Shown piece after piece: positions 1 through 5,703 of a stretch of 6,269 bases of DNA. Numbering within the stretch: position 1 is the first letter of the stretch; every line of letters begins with the position of its first letter. The DNA is from Paralactobacillus_A sp963926925 (lineage in GTDB: Bacteria > Bacillota > Bacilli > Lactobacillales > Lactobacillaceae): positions 1 to 6,269 of the forward strand of contig CAWUZD010000024.1 of the NCBI GenBank assembly GCA_963926925.1, given 5' to 3'. A model generated the notes under the pieces. It was not told where the DNA came from. It saw nothing but the letters and a program-made list of their open reading frames with translations, and made no database searches. Made by a program: the position numbers and the translations under genes.

Positions 1-454
1 GCCATAATGTTTCTTCATCAGTTTCAAAGATAAAACGAATCTTTTTATCAAATTTAACACCAGCATCCATTAAAGCTTTAACAGCAAAGATAGCAGCAAT
101 AGTAGGTCCTTTATCATCTTGTGCACCACGACCATAAATCACACCATCTTTAACAACAGCCTTAAATGGATCAGTATGCCAACCATCACGATCAACAGGT
201 ACAACATCAACGTGGCAAACAATACCAAAAGTTTCTGTGCCTTCGCCAATATCAGCATAACCATAGTAACCTTCAGGATCTTTGTAAGTCTTAAAACCTA
301 ATTTGTCACAAATAGCTAAAACTGTCTTAAGGGCATCATTAATACCTTCGCCCCATGGTGCATTTGGTTGTGCAGGTTGATTATATGATGGTTGATCAAT
401 CAATTCTTCTAATGCATCTAAAGATTCTTTTTTGATATTTTCTGAGATTTCCAT
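1..454 (-). CDS. M20-family metallo-dipeptidase (PepV/ArcT-like), N-terminal part, cut by the left window edge
   Basis: Read on the minus strand from the ATG at 454-452, the frame stays open to the window edge and gives 151 residues. A textbook AGGAGG (468-463) lies 8 bases before the ATG. The M20 zinc-peptidase signature is clear: CHVDVVP at residues 80-86 supplies the first metal His (H81) and the assisting Asp (D83). GRGAQDDKGP at 108-117 carries the bridging Asp (probably D113). TDEET at 145-149 supplies the catalytic Glu and a metal Glu (E147/E148). The family cleaves dipeptides or unblocked short peptides in the cytoplasm with two zinc ions; exact specificity cannot be read from half a protein. 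The gene starts 23 bases after the stop of the YfcC-type transporter with no terminator between them, so the two are almost certainly co-transcribed. I infer that it hydrolyses peptides linked to that transporter's substrate. The later metal ligands lie outside the window. Confidence 0.92.
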   Translation of the reverse strand, partial: MEISENIKKESLDALEELIDQPSYNQPAQPNAPWGEGINDALKTVLAICDKLGFKTYKDPEGYYGYADIGEGTETFGIVCHVDVVPVDRDGWHTDPFKAVVKDGVIYGRGAQDDKGPTIAAIFAVKALMDAGVKFDKKIRFIFETDEETLW

Positions 455-477
455 AATAAATTCCTCCTATACTCCTA

Positions 478-1986
478 TTAAATAAGTGCCATAACAACCA
501 TGAATACGATACTGATTACAAATAAGATTAACATTAATTTGCCAATGAATTTTAACCATGTACCGATATTAATATGAGCAATTGCTAAAGCACCCATAAC
601 AACACCTGAAGTTGGTGTAATTAAGTTTACCCAACCACTAGCTGCTTCATAAGCAGTAACGACAAGACTCTTTGCTACCCCAGCAAAATGTCCTAATGGT
701 CCAATGATACCCATTGTTGCGGCTGCCAAGCCTGATGATGATGGAATCAAGAATGACATTGGAATGTAGAATACATATGCTAATGCTGCAAATAAACCTG
801 AGTTCAAATGCTTCAAGCCTTCTTCGCCCCAATGTAATACAGTTGCAGTAATGTAACCATCATTCATTACAACTTGAATACCACGAGCAACAGCAACGAT
901 AATTGCAACTCCTAAGAAATCTGCCATACCATTCATAAACGCATCAATATAGTCTGATTCTTTCATATGGAAAACAAACATAACCATTACTGACATGAAG
1001 AAGAATAACATGGTAATTTCAGTGAAGTACCAAGAACCAAATGGTGTAATGTCTTTACCAATTAAAGCTCCCAAGAATGGAATATTTACTAACCATTTCT
1101 TAAAGTTGATAAAGAATGTCCAATTTGGATTCATTGTATCCCAAGGAATTAAACCAACAATCATGATAACGAAAGTTAACATGAATAAGGTAATAACAAC
1201 TTTTTGCCGCTTACTCATATGGCCGTCACTAACTTCATCAACGTTGAAGTGTTCCAAATCTTCTTCACGATGTGAATATACTAATGATTTGGAAGGATCT
1301 TTTTGAATCTTTGAAGCGTAATGATAAACATAAATAATACTTGCGCCAACAGTAATAATTAATAATACAACCCGTGAAAGTAAACCATCACCAGGACTAA
1401 TATTTAAGGTTTGTGAAGCAACACCGGTTGCAAATGGGTTAACTGTTGATGCCAAGCACCCTACTTGGGACCCAATCAGTACAATAGCTACCGCTGTCAG
1501 CGAGTCAAAACCAACACCAATCATTACTGGAATTAACAATGGATAGAAAGCAATTGTTTCTTCAGCCATCCCATAAGTAGTTCCACCTAAAGCAAATAAG
1601 CACATTAAGATTGGAATTAATAATTTTTCCCGACCTTTATAATGCTTAACAACCGCAGCAATCCCATCATCAAGTGCATGAGTACGGTTAATTACTCCTA
1701 AGAAACCACCAATGACTAAAATAAATAATGAAACAGAAATCGCACCATCGGTTTGTTTATTACCAATCATCCCATAAATAGGTGCCATGAAGACATCCCA
1801 AATACCTTGAGGATTGGAAGCCCGATGATGATATGTACCAGCAATAATATTGCCTGCTTTGTCGACTGCATATGTACCAGCTGGAATAACCCAAGTTAAA
1901 ATGGCAATAACAATAATAATGAAGAATAAAATTGTATATGCAGAGGGCATTTTAAATTTTTTCTTTTTCTTAGCAGTATTATCCAT
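478..1986 (-). CDS. YfcC/DcuC-family integral membrane transporter (amino acid or dicarboxylate carrier)
   Basis: This is a 502-residue polytopic membrane protein with about a dozen hydrophobic segments. A lysine-rich cytoplasmic start (KKKKKFK, residues 6-12) is followed at once by the first membrane segment (about 17-35). Family-type motifs are GMAEETIAFYP (139-149), TVNPFATG (181-188), the near-repeat IPSSSG (414-419) and ITPTSG (456-461), and a charged cytoplasmic loop around 245-275. Length and motifs fit the YfcC branch of the DcuC superfamily, whose members include proteins annotated as arginine/ornithine exchangers in streptococcal arc loci; the substrate here is unproven. I chose the ATG at 1986. 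An in-frame ATG at 2046 would add 20 residues, but it lies between the predicted -10 box and the transcription start. The 1986 ATG has AAGGAGGAG (2004-1996) 9 bases upstream. It is the first gene of an operon with the M20 dipeptidase and is probably repressed through the upstream cre site. Confidence 0.9.
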   Translation of the reverse strand: MDNTAKKKKKFKMPSAYTILFFIIIVIAILTWVIPAGTYAVDKAGNIIAGTYHHRASNPQGIWDVFMAPIYGMIGNKQTDGAISVSLFILVIGGFLGVINRTHALDDGIAAVVKHYKGREKLLIPILMCLFALGGTTYGMAEETIAFYPLLIPVMIGVGFDSLTAVAIVLIGSQVGCLASTVNPFATGVASQTLNISPGDGLLSRVVLLIITVGASIIYVYHYASKIQKDPSKSLVYSHREEDLEHFNVDEVSDGHMSKRQKVVITLFMLTFVIMIVGLIPWDTMNPNWTFFINFKKWLVNIPFLGALIGKDITPFGSWYFTEITMLFFFMSVMVMFVFHMKESDYIDAFMNGMADFLGVAIIVAVARGIQVVMNDGYITATVLHWGEEGLKHLNSGLFAALAYVFYIPMSFLIPSSSGLAAATMGIIGPLGHFAGVAKSLVVTAYEAASGWVNLITPTSGVVMGALAIAHINIGTWLKFIGKLMLILFVISIVFMVVMALI

Positions 1987-2015
1987 AAGATAAAACTCCT
2001 CCTTCTCCAAAGCTT

Positions 2016-2039
2016 GGGATATCATGTAAGCGCTATCCC
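2016..2039. repeat. Small dyad (GGGATA...TATCCC) in the transporter leader, enclosing most of the cre site
   Basis: Perfect 6-base arms GGGATA (2016-2021) and TATCCC (2034-2039) are separated by 12 bases. They lie in the first part of the predicted 5' leader of the transporter operon and overlap the cre site. The dyad could form a weak hairpin at the very 5' end of the mRNA, or be an operator half-site pair. Arms this short may also be chance in AT-rich DNA. Confidence 0.35.
2024..2038. promoter_or_regulatory. Candidate catabolite-responsive element (cre), CcpA binding site
   Basis: ATGTAAGCGCTATCC matches the consensus WTGNAARCGNWWWCA at 14 of 15 positions; the only mismatch is the last base (C for A). 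The centre AGCGCT is palindromic. The site lies just downstream of the predicted transcription start (about 2040), a position where CcpA usually represses. I infer that the transporter-dipeptidase operon is turned down when a preferred sugar is present. The match is by eye; binding is not shown. Confidence 0.7.
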
Positions 2040-2046
2040 TATCCAT

Positions 2047-2075
2047 AGAATAGCAAAGCAGTTTAAAAGTTTCAA
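2047..2075 (-). promoter_or_regulatory. Sigma-A-type promoter of the transporter-dipeptidase operon
   Basis: On the minus strand, -35 TTGAAA (2075-2070) and -10 TATTCT (2052-2047) are separated by exactly 17 bases. The -10 is preceded by TGC, which gives an extended -10 element. Transcription would start near 2040, leaving a leader of about 54 bases that holds the cre site and the strong ribosome site. The -35 matches 5 of 6 and the -10 matches 4 of 6 consensus bases. Confidence 0.7.
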
Positions 2076-2121
2076 GAATCTATACTGATATTTTTAATAA
2101 TTTCGTTAAAAATGATTAATA

Positions 2122-2170
2122 AAAAATAGTCTTTAAATTTATTGATTTGATAATTTTAAAGACTATTTTT
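2122..2170 (-). terminator. Long-arm hairpin terminator after the Nudix gene
   Basis: The arms AAAAATAGTCTTTAAA (2122-2137) and TTTAAAGACTATTTTT (2155-2170) are perfect 16-base inverted repeats around a 17-base loop. Read on the minus strand, the hairpin starts 42 bases after the Nudix stop codon and ends in a run of T. The arms are A/T-flanked on both sides, so it could also work in the other direction, although no plus-strand gene runs into it. The stem is AT-rich and the loop is long for an intrinsic terminator. The position, between the Nudix stop and the transporter promoter, supports the call. Confidence 0.65.
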
Positions 2171-2211
2171 AACTAATTTCACATGAAACATTTTTTAATT
2201 TTACATAAATT

Positions 2212-2808
2212 TTATTCCAAATAAACCGCATGATGCATTAATTTGTGTAATTGTTCTTTAGTCGTGCGTTTAACATCTAAAACAGGTAAATGATTAAGAT
2301 CAAAATAAGCAATTTGGGAAGTTTCACTATTTTGTTGAAATTCACCATCAAGTAACTTACATTGAAAGACCAATTTATAAAATTGTGCATACTGAGGAAT
2401 ATCAGGACGTTTATCAGTATCAAAAATACCTTTAATGCCAGTTACCCGTGCTTTAAAACCCGTTTCTTCATAAACTTCTTTAACACAGTTTTCGATTGGT
2501 GATAAACCAATTTCAGCATAACCACCTGGTAAGGCCCATTGATTAGTATCCTTTCCTTTAACTAATAACACTTTATCATTTTTAATTATCCAGGCCCGGA
2601 CATCCATTTTGGGAGTTTGATACCCCATATCAGTACTAGCAATATCAATTAATTTTGTAAGCGGCTCATTACTAATTTGACTAATCAACTGGAGAGCAAT
2701 TTGTTTTAGTTCGTTGTAACGTTCTTTATCAAAAACATCATGTCCATAAAAAAGACCATTTTCAGCAATTGCCAAAATTCGTTTATAACTTGCTAAATAG
2801 TTTAGCAC
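2212..2808 (-). CDS. Two-domain Nudix hydrolase (Nudix_N helical domain plus Nudix domain)
   Basis: This 198-residue cytosolic protein has an N-terminal helical domain (about 1-62) like that of Nudix_N proteins such as Bacillus CDP-choline pyrophosphatase. A Nudix fold follows, with the box at G96-F118 (GYAEIGL, then KEVYEETGF). The metal-binding Glu triad (E111, E114, E115) is present. The box departs from the textbook GX5EX7REUXEEXGU: the first Glu is Leu (L102) and the Arg is Lys (K110). As I recall, the Bacillus relatives with the same N-terminal domain depart at the same places, so this looks like a subfamily trait and not damage. The family hydrolyses nucleoside diphosphates linked to another group (ADP-ribose, CDP-choline and similar); the substrate here is unknown. 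The start is GTG at 2808-2806, chosen because AAAGGAGA (2825-2818) lies 9 bases upstream and no ATG fits. It is a single-gene unit, divergent from the HsdM-like gene. Confidence 0.9.
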   Translation of the reverse strand: MLNYLASYKRILAIAENGLFYGHDVFDKERYNELKQIALQLISQISNEPLTKLIDIASTDMGYQTPKMDVRAWIIKNDKVLLVKGKDTNQWALPGGYAEIGLSPIENCVKEVYEETGFKARVTGIKGIFDTDKRPDIPQYAQFYKLVFQCKLLDGEFQQNSETSQIAYFDLNHLPVLDVKRTTKEQLHKLMHHAVYLE

Positions 2809-2816
2809 TATTATAT

Positions 2817-2845
2817 TTCTCCTTTCACCATTAATTTTATATAAT
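2817..2845 (+). promoter_or_regulatory. Candidate promoter of the HsdM-like gene, in the divergent intergenic region
   Basis: A perfect -10 box TATAAT lies at 2840-2845. At 17-base spacing the -35 would be TTCTCC (2817-2822), only a 3/6 match. It overlaps the opposite-strand ribosome site of the Nudix gene. Transcription would start near 2852 and leave a leader of about 16 bases, just enough for the ribosome site. The Nudix promoter must lie in the same roughly 60 bases, but no convincing -35/-10 pair was found for it on the minus strand. Confidence 0.45.
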
Positions 2846-2867
2846 ACGTAACAAGAAGGTGTTTATA

Positions 2868-3410
2868 ATGCAAGATATTAAAGAAAATATCATTACAATT
2901 AACAATTTACTTCATGATATTCCTGAACATAAAAAATTACTAATTGCATTATTTTATTATAAATATTTATCAGATCGATTACTTTTTAGAGCTTCATTCT
3001 TATTAGAAGAGCCAGAAAATAATCTCGACCAAGCCCAAGCCATTTATACTGAAGCTTGGGCTGATGATGCTCGTAGTGATTTAATTAATGATCTTGAACG
3101 TGAATGTGGCTACTTAATTAAACCAACACTTACTATTAATGGTCTTAAAAATCAAATTATTAACCATCATTTTAATAGTAATGATATTAAAACAGCATTT
3201 ATCCAAATTAATCAAGTAACTAATCCTACTTTCCAAAAAGTATTTACTAAGGTAAATGTTGATGATATTAATGATCAAGTGATGAGTCAGGTAATTGATA
3301 ACATTGCTTCTTTACAAGTAATTAATCCTGATAATAATACCAAAAGTAATATTCTTGAAAGTGCCCAAACATTTTTAACCACGATTACTAACATTATTGA
3401 TAATTTGTAA
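2868..3410 (+). CDS. Stand-alone HsdM N-terminal-domain-like protein, no methyltransferase domain
   Basis: This 180-residue, mostly helical, Asn-rich soluble protein resembles the N-terminal (HsdM_N) domain of type I restriction-modification M subunits. It has the hallmark YYKYLSDRLL (30-39) after a short helix. A EEPENN / IYTEAW stretch (47-64) follows, then ECGYLIKPTLTINGL (79-93), and FTKVNVD (126-132) corresponds to the FxxIDL segment near the domain's end. In a full HsdM of 500 or more residues the SAM-binding and NPPF/Y methylase motifs come next. Here the protein ends after one more helical stretch, so it cannot methylate DNA. In HsdM this domain contacts partners and DNA and helps sense methylation state; the role of a free version is unknown to me. 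The start is ATG 2868 with AGAAGG (2854-2859) 8 bases upstream; an in-frame GTG at 2859 lies inside that ribosome site. It is the only plus-strand gene here, with no hsdS or hsdR beside it. Its own promoter and terminator argue against a decayed remnant. Confidence 0.78.
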   Translation: MQDIKENIITINNLLHDIPEHKKLLIALFYYKYLSDRLLFRASFLLEEPENNLDQAQAIYTEAWADDARSDLINDLERECGYLIKPTLTINGLKNQIINHHFNSNDIKTAFIQINQVTNPTFQKVFTKVNVDDINDQVMSQVIDNIASLQVINPDNNTKSNILESAQTFLTTITNIIDNL

Positions 3411-3442
3411 AAAAATAACGTCGCAATGCGACGTTATTTTTT
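3410..3442. terminator. Shared bidirectional terminator between the HsdM-like gene and mazF
   Basis: A nearly perfect hairpin: the arm at 3410-3424 pairs with 3428-3442 (15 base pairs, loop AAT). The core AACGTCGC/GCGACGTT is GC-rich, with A runs on the left and T runs on the right. It starts at the last base of the plus-strand stop codon and lies 10 bases past the mazF stop (3453) on the minus strand. The symmetric A/T flanks give a U-tail in either direction, so it can end both converging transcripts. Confidence 0.9.
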
Positions 3443-3452
3443 ACGATTATTT

Positions 3453-3806
3453 TTATAATGGCAATAATCCTAAACTAATCATTAAAGCATGGTTTACTGC
3501 AGACATTTTTTCATTACTTAAATGTGTTAATCGTTGGCGTAAACGTTGTTTATCAATCGTACGAATTTGTTCTAATAAAACGACTGAATCACGGGCAACA
3601 CCATCAATTTTAGCAGTTAAACCAACATGGGTTGGCATTTGCGGTTTTTGAATTTTAGTAGTAATCGCAGCAACAATTACAGTAGGACTATAATAATTAC
3701 CAATATCATTTTGAATTATTAAAACAGGACGCATCCCGCCTTGTTCTGAACCTACTACTGGTGATAATTCTGCATAAAAAACATCACCACGTTTAATTAC
3801 TGCCAT
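3453..3806 (-). CDS. mazF: MazF/EndoA-type mRNA interferase toxin (PemK family)
   Basis: This 117-residue protein is very close to B. subtilis EndoA (NdoA/YdcE) in length and sequence. It has KRGDVFYAELSPVVGSEQGG (5-24), RPVLIIQNDIGN (26-37), the VAAITTKIQK strand (45-54) and LLEQIRTIDKQRL near residues 77-89. The catalytic pair of the family is present as R26 and T49, so the toxin should be active. MazF is a ribosome-independent endoribonuclease that cuts single-stranded mRNA at short motifs. The B. subtilis enzyme prefers UACAU; the close similarity suggests, but does not prove, the same target. The start is ATG 3806 with AAAGGAAG (3822-3815) 8 bases upstream. The gene begins 20 bases after the antitoxin stop and is the last gene of the acpS-alr-mazE-mazF operon, ending at the shared terminator. 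Confidence 0.95.
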   Translation of the reverse strand: MAVIKRGDVFYAELSPVVGSEQGGMRPVLIIQNDIGNYYSPTVIVAAITTKIQKPQMPTHVGLTAKIDGVARDSVVLLEQIRTIDKQRLRQRLTHLSNEKMSAVNHALMISLGLLPL

Positions 3807-3826
3807 CTTTAATACTTCCTTTATTA

Positions 3827-4087
3827 CTATTTATTAATTTTAACGTCAACTTCACATTCACAAATCGCAAATTCACTACTAATTTGTGTATTAATTTGTG
3901 CCATGGTTTGGTAGCCACGTGCAAGATTAGTTTGCATAGTCTTATCTAATACAGGTTTTTTAACAAAATCTGTAAGCACATAATTAACTATATCTTCAAC
4001 TGACATTGCATATAAATCGCTATACATCTGCAATTTATTTAATAATTCATTATTAATATGAATAAGTAACTCAGTTTTTGAATTCAT
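3827..4087 (-). CDS. mazE: MazE/EndoAI-type antitoxin (ribbon-helix-helix)
   Basis: This 86-residue protein is the cognate antitoxin of MazF. The C-terminal half, LARGYQTMAQINTQISSE (55-72) followed by CECEVD (76-81), matches the MazF-binding tail of B. subtilis EndoAI (NdoAI/YdcD), which wraps around the toxin and blocks its RNA site. Residues 4-42 fit a ribbon-helix-helix fold: strand ELLIHI at 6-11, then two helices. In this part I count only two Lys and no Arg against six acidic residues, so DNA binding and autoregulation may be weak. The ATG at 4087 has AGAGG (4100-4096) 8 bases upstream. The gene follows alr after 16 bases and precedes mazF by 20, the usual antitoxin-first order. The N-terminal half has drifted far from EndoAI, and identification rests on the C-terminal half and the position. 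Confidence 0.9.
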   Translation of the reverse strand: MNSKTELLIHINNELLNKLQMYSDLYAMSVEDIVNYVLTDFVKKPVLDKTMQTNLARGYQTMAQINTQISSEFAICECEVDVKINK

Positions 4088-4103
4088 AGTTAAAACCTCT
4101 TAA

Positions 4104-5237
4104 TTAATCTTCTAAACCAATGTATACCCGCTTCAACCGTGGCATAAAATCAGTAACAACTTCATAGTTAATGGTATGTTCATATTCAGCAACATCTTGT
4201 GCGGTAATTTCATGCATCCCACTGCGACCAATAAAGACTACTTTAGTACCAGTTGGGTATTCATGAGGCAACCGGATCATTAATTGATCCATGCAAATTC
4301 GACCAACAATTTCACAATATTGACCATCAACTAAGACTTTGAAACCTTGTAAATCACGCCGCCAACCATCAGCATAACCAATTGGTACTGTGCCAATCCA
4401 TTCATCTTCTTTGGCAGTATAAGTAGCATCATAACTAATACTATCGCCAGCATGAATTTGTTTGCAGAATGTTAATTCAGTTTCCAATGACATCGCTGGC
4501 TTTAATGGATATGGAAGGGATGAAATCGCACGACCAGATGGATTTAAACCATACATTGCTACACCAAACCGAATCATATTACCATTTAATTTGGCATGCC
4601 AAAGACTTGTAGCAGAATTAGAAACATGGACATAACGTGGTAATTCATCTAATGAGGCAATCATTTCTTGCCATTTAGCAGCTTGTTTATTGAAGTAAGC
4701 TGGATTAGGATCATCAGCAGTAGAAAAGTGAGTAAAGATTCCTTCAACTTCAAAAGCATCACGTTGTTCACGAACAAACTTAACAGCAGCTTGTAATTCA
4801 GAGATATCACGCATCCCAATTCGACCCATACCAGTATCAATTGCATAATGAATTAATAAAGGTGTTTCAGCATCTTTATTTAAGAAAGGTGCAGATTGTT
4901 GTAACCAATCTAATGAAGGTGCGGCTACTGAAATATGATTATTAGCTGCAATTGGAGTTTGATCAGGATCAGTTACACCTAATACCAAAATTGGTTCTTC
5001 AAAACCGGCTTGCCGTAATGCTAAGGCTTCATCTAAAAGTGCAACACAAAAACCTTTAGCACCCGCTTTTTTAGTAACTTTGGCCATTTCTAATAAACCA
5101 TGACCATAAGCGTCAGCTTTAATAACAGCAAATAAATCTGTTCCTTTCTTCAAACGTTTAATTTCATTTTGAACGTTATCATACACTGCTTGACGATCAA
5201 TAATCAATTGTGCATGACGATGTGTGGCAGTAATCAT
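4104..5237 (-). CDS. alr: Alanine racemase (PLP-dependent), D-alanine supply for peptidoglycan
   Basis: At 377 residues this is the normal length for the family. It interconverts L- and D-alanine in the cytoplasm for cell-wall and teichoic-acid D-alanylation. The PLP-binding signature AVIKADAYGHG is at 37-47, with K40 forming the Schiff base. The second catalytic base is the Tyr of ISYDATYTA (267-275), Y269. R223 in MIRFGVAMYG should hydrogen-bond the PLP ring nitrogen. VPIGYADGW (284-292) and GRICMDQ (C-terminal domain) are also diagnostic. The ATG at 5237 follows the acpS stop by only 5 bases. Its ribosome site AAAGGA (5256-5251) lies inside the last codons of acpS, 13 bases upstream, a little long, which suggests translational coupling. 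All key residues are present, so the enzyme should be functional. Confidence 0.98.
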   Translation of the reverse strand: MITATHRHAQLIIDRQAVYDNVQNEIKRLKKGTDLFAVIKADAYGHGLLEMAKVTKKAGAKGFCVALLDEALALRQAGFEEPILVLGVTDPDQTPIAANNHISVAAPSLDWLQQSAPFLNKDAETPLLIHYAIDTGMGRIGMRDISELQAAVKFVREQRDAFEVEGIFTHFSTADDPNPAYFNKQAAKWQEMIASLDELPRYVHVSNSATSLWHAKLNGNMIRFGVAMYGLNPSGRAISSLPYPLKPAMSLETELTFCKQIHAGDSISYDATYTAKEDEWIGTVPIGYADGWRRDLQGFKVLVDGQYCEIVGRICMDQLMIRLPHEYPTGTKVVFIGRSGMHEITAQDVAEYEHTINYEVVTDFMPRLKRVYIGLED

Positions 5238-5242
5238 AAGTT

Positions 5243-5602
5243 TTAAACATTCCTTTCTAAAATGACTTCAGTAAATACTAAATTATCAGTATGCGAAATT
5301 GATACAAAAGCCTTCCCCGCAAAGGGATGATGGGTAATTCTTGGTTTACCATTGGGTTCATCAAGAACTTCAATATCATGCCAACCTACTTGTGCACCGA
5401 TTCCCGTTCCCAACGCTTTACTATATGCTTCTTTCGCTGAGAAACGCCCAGCTAAAAATTCTTGCTGTCGCCGCATTGATAATGATTGAAATACTTTTTG
5501 CTCAGCAGAAGTAAGAATATACGCTAAGAAACTCGTGTTTTTTTGATAAACATCCCAAACACGTTCAATTTCCGCGACATCTACACCTAAACCAGCAATC
5601 AT
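5243..5602 (-). CDS. acpS: Holo-[acyl-carrier-protein] synthase
   Basis: This 119-residue protein is the normal length for the trimeric AcpS type. It transfers 4'-phosphopantetheine from coenzyme A to the serine of acyl carrier protein and so activates fatty-acid synthesis. Motifs are GLGVDVAEIER (4-14), FLAGRFSAKEAYSKALGTG (49-67) and VSISHTDN near residue 100. The magnesium ligands of B. subtilis AcpS appear as D8 and E58. The ATG at 5602 has AGAAGG (5616-5611) 8 bases upstream. It is the first gene of the acpS-alr-mazE-mazF operon, a widespread order in Firmicutes. The helicase upstream is separated from it by a terminator hairpin, and a TATAAT box lies between. Confidence 0.97.
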   Translation of the reverse strand: MIAGLGVDVAEIERVWDVYQKNTSFLAYILTSAEQKVFQSLSMRRQQEFLAGRFSAKEAYSKALGTGIGAQVGWHDIEVLDEPNGKPRITHHPFAGKAFVSISHTDNLVFTEVILERNV

Positions 5603-5632
5603 TTTTATAACCTTCTTTGTAAATCCTTTTTA

Positions 5633-5638
5633 ATTATA
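5633..5638 (-). promoter_or_regulatory. Candidate -10 box for the acpS-alr-mazEF operon
   Basis: A perfect TATAAT on the minus strand lies 30 bases before the acpS start and just after the helicase terminator. Transcription would start near 5626, leaving a leader of about 24 bases with the ribosome site. At 16-18 base spacing the -35 region is only a T-run (the tail of the terminator), so the -35 is poor and the call rests on the -10 and the position. Confidence 0.45.
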
Positions 5639-5657
5639 CTATGTTATCGAATATTAA

Positions 5658-5693
5658 AAAAATTTGTTCCTCGATAATGAGAAACAAATTTTT
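5658..5693 (-). terminator. Intrinsic terminator of the DEAD-box helicase gene
   Basis: The arm at 5658-5672 pairs with 5679-5693, 15 positions with a single C-A mismatch, around the 6-base loop GATAAT. On the minus strand the hairpin starts 10 bases after the helicase stop (5704) and is followed by a run of T (5662-5656). It separates the helicase from the acpS operon. Confidence 0.85.
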
Positions 5694-5703
5694 ATTAAAC
5701 ATA

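Noticed and set aside
119..301. Plus-strand ORF of 60 codons
   Set aside because: It lies fully opposite the M20 dipeptidase, whose frame carries the metal-binding motifs; there is no ribosome site and the composition is typical of antisense reading.
647..832. Minus-strand ORF of 61 codons
   Set aside because: A shifted-frame shadow inside the transporter gene; the transporter frame is intact and has the family motifs.
995..1306. Plus-strand ORF of 103 codons
   Set aside because: Antisense to the transporter, with no ribosome site and no recognisable protein family.
1987..2040. Riboswitch or attenuator in the transporter leader
   Set aside because: The leader is only about 54 bases and contains no terminator-like hairpin or known aptamer core; a cre site and small dyad explain it better.
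1987..2046. N-terminal extension of 20 residues on the transporter from the ATG at 2046
   Set aside because: That ATG falls between the predicted -10 box and the transcription start and has no ribosome site; the ATG at 1986 has a strong one.
2859..2867. GTG start three codons upstream for the HsdM-like protein
   Set aside because: The GTG overlaps the AGAAGG ribosome site that serves the ATG at 2868 and has no ribosome site of its own.
3397..3651. Plus-strand ORF of 84 codons
   Set aside because: It runs through the bidirectional terminator and then antisense to mazF; no family likeness.
4661..4846. Minus-strand ORF of 61 codons
   Set aside because: An out-of-frame shadow within alr, whose own frame has all catalytic residues.
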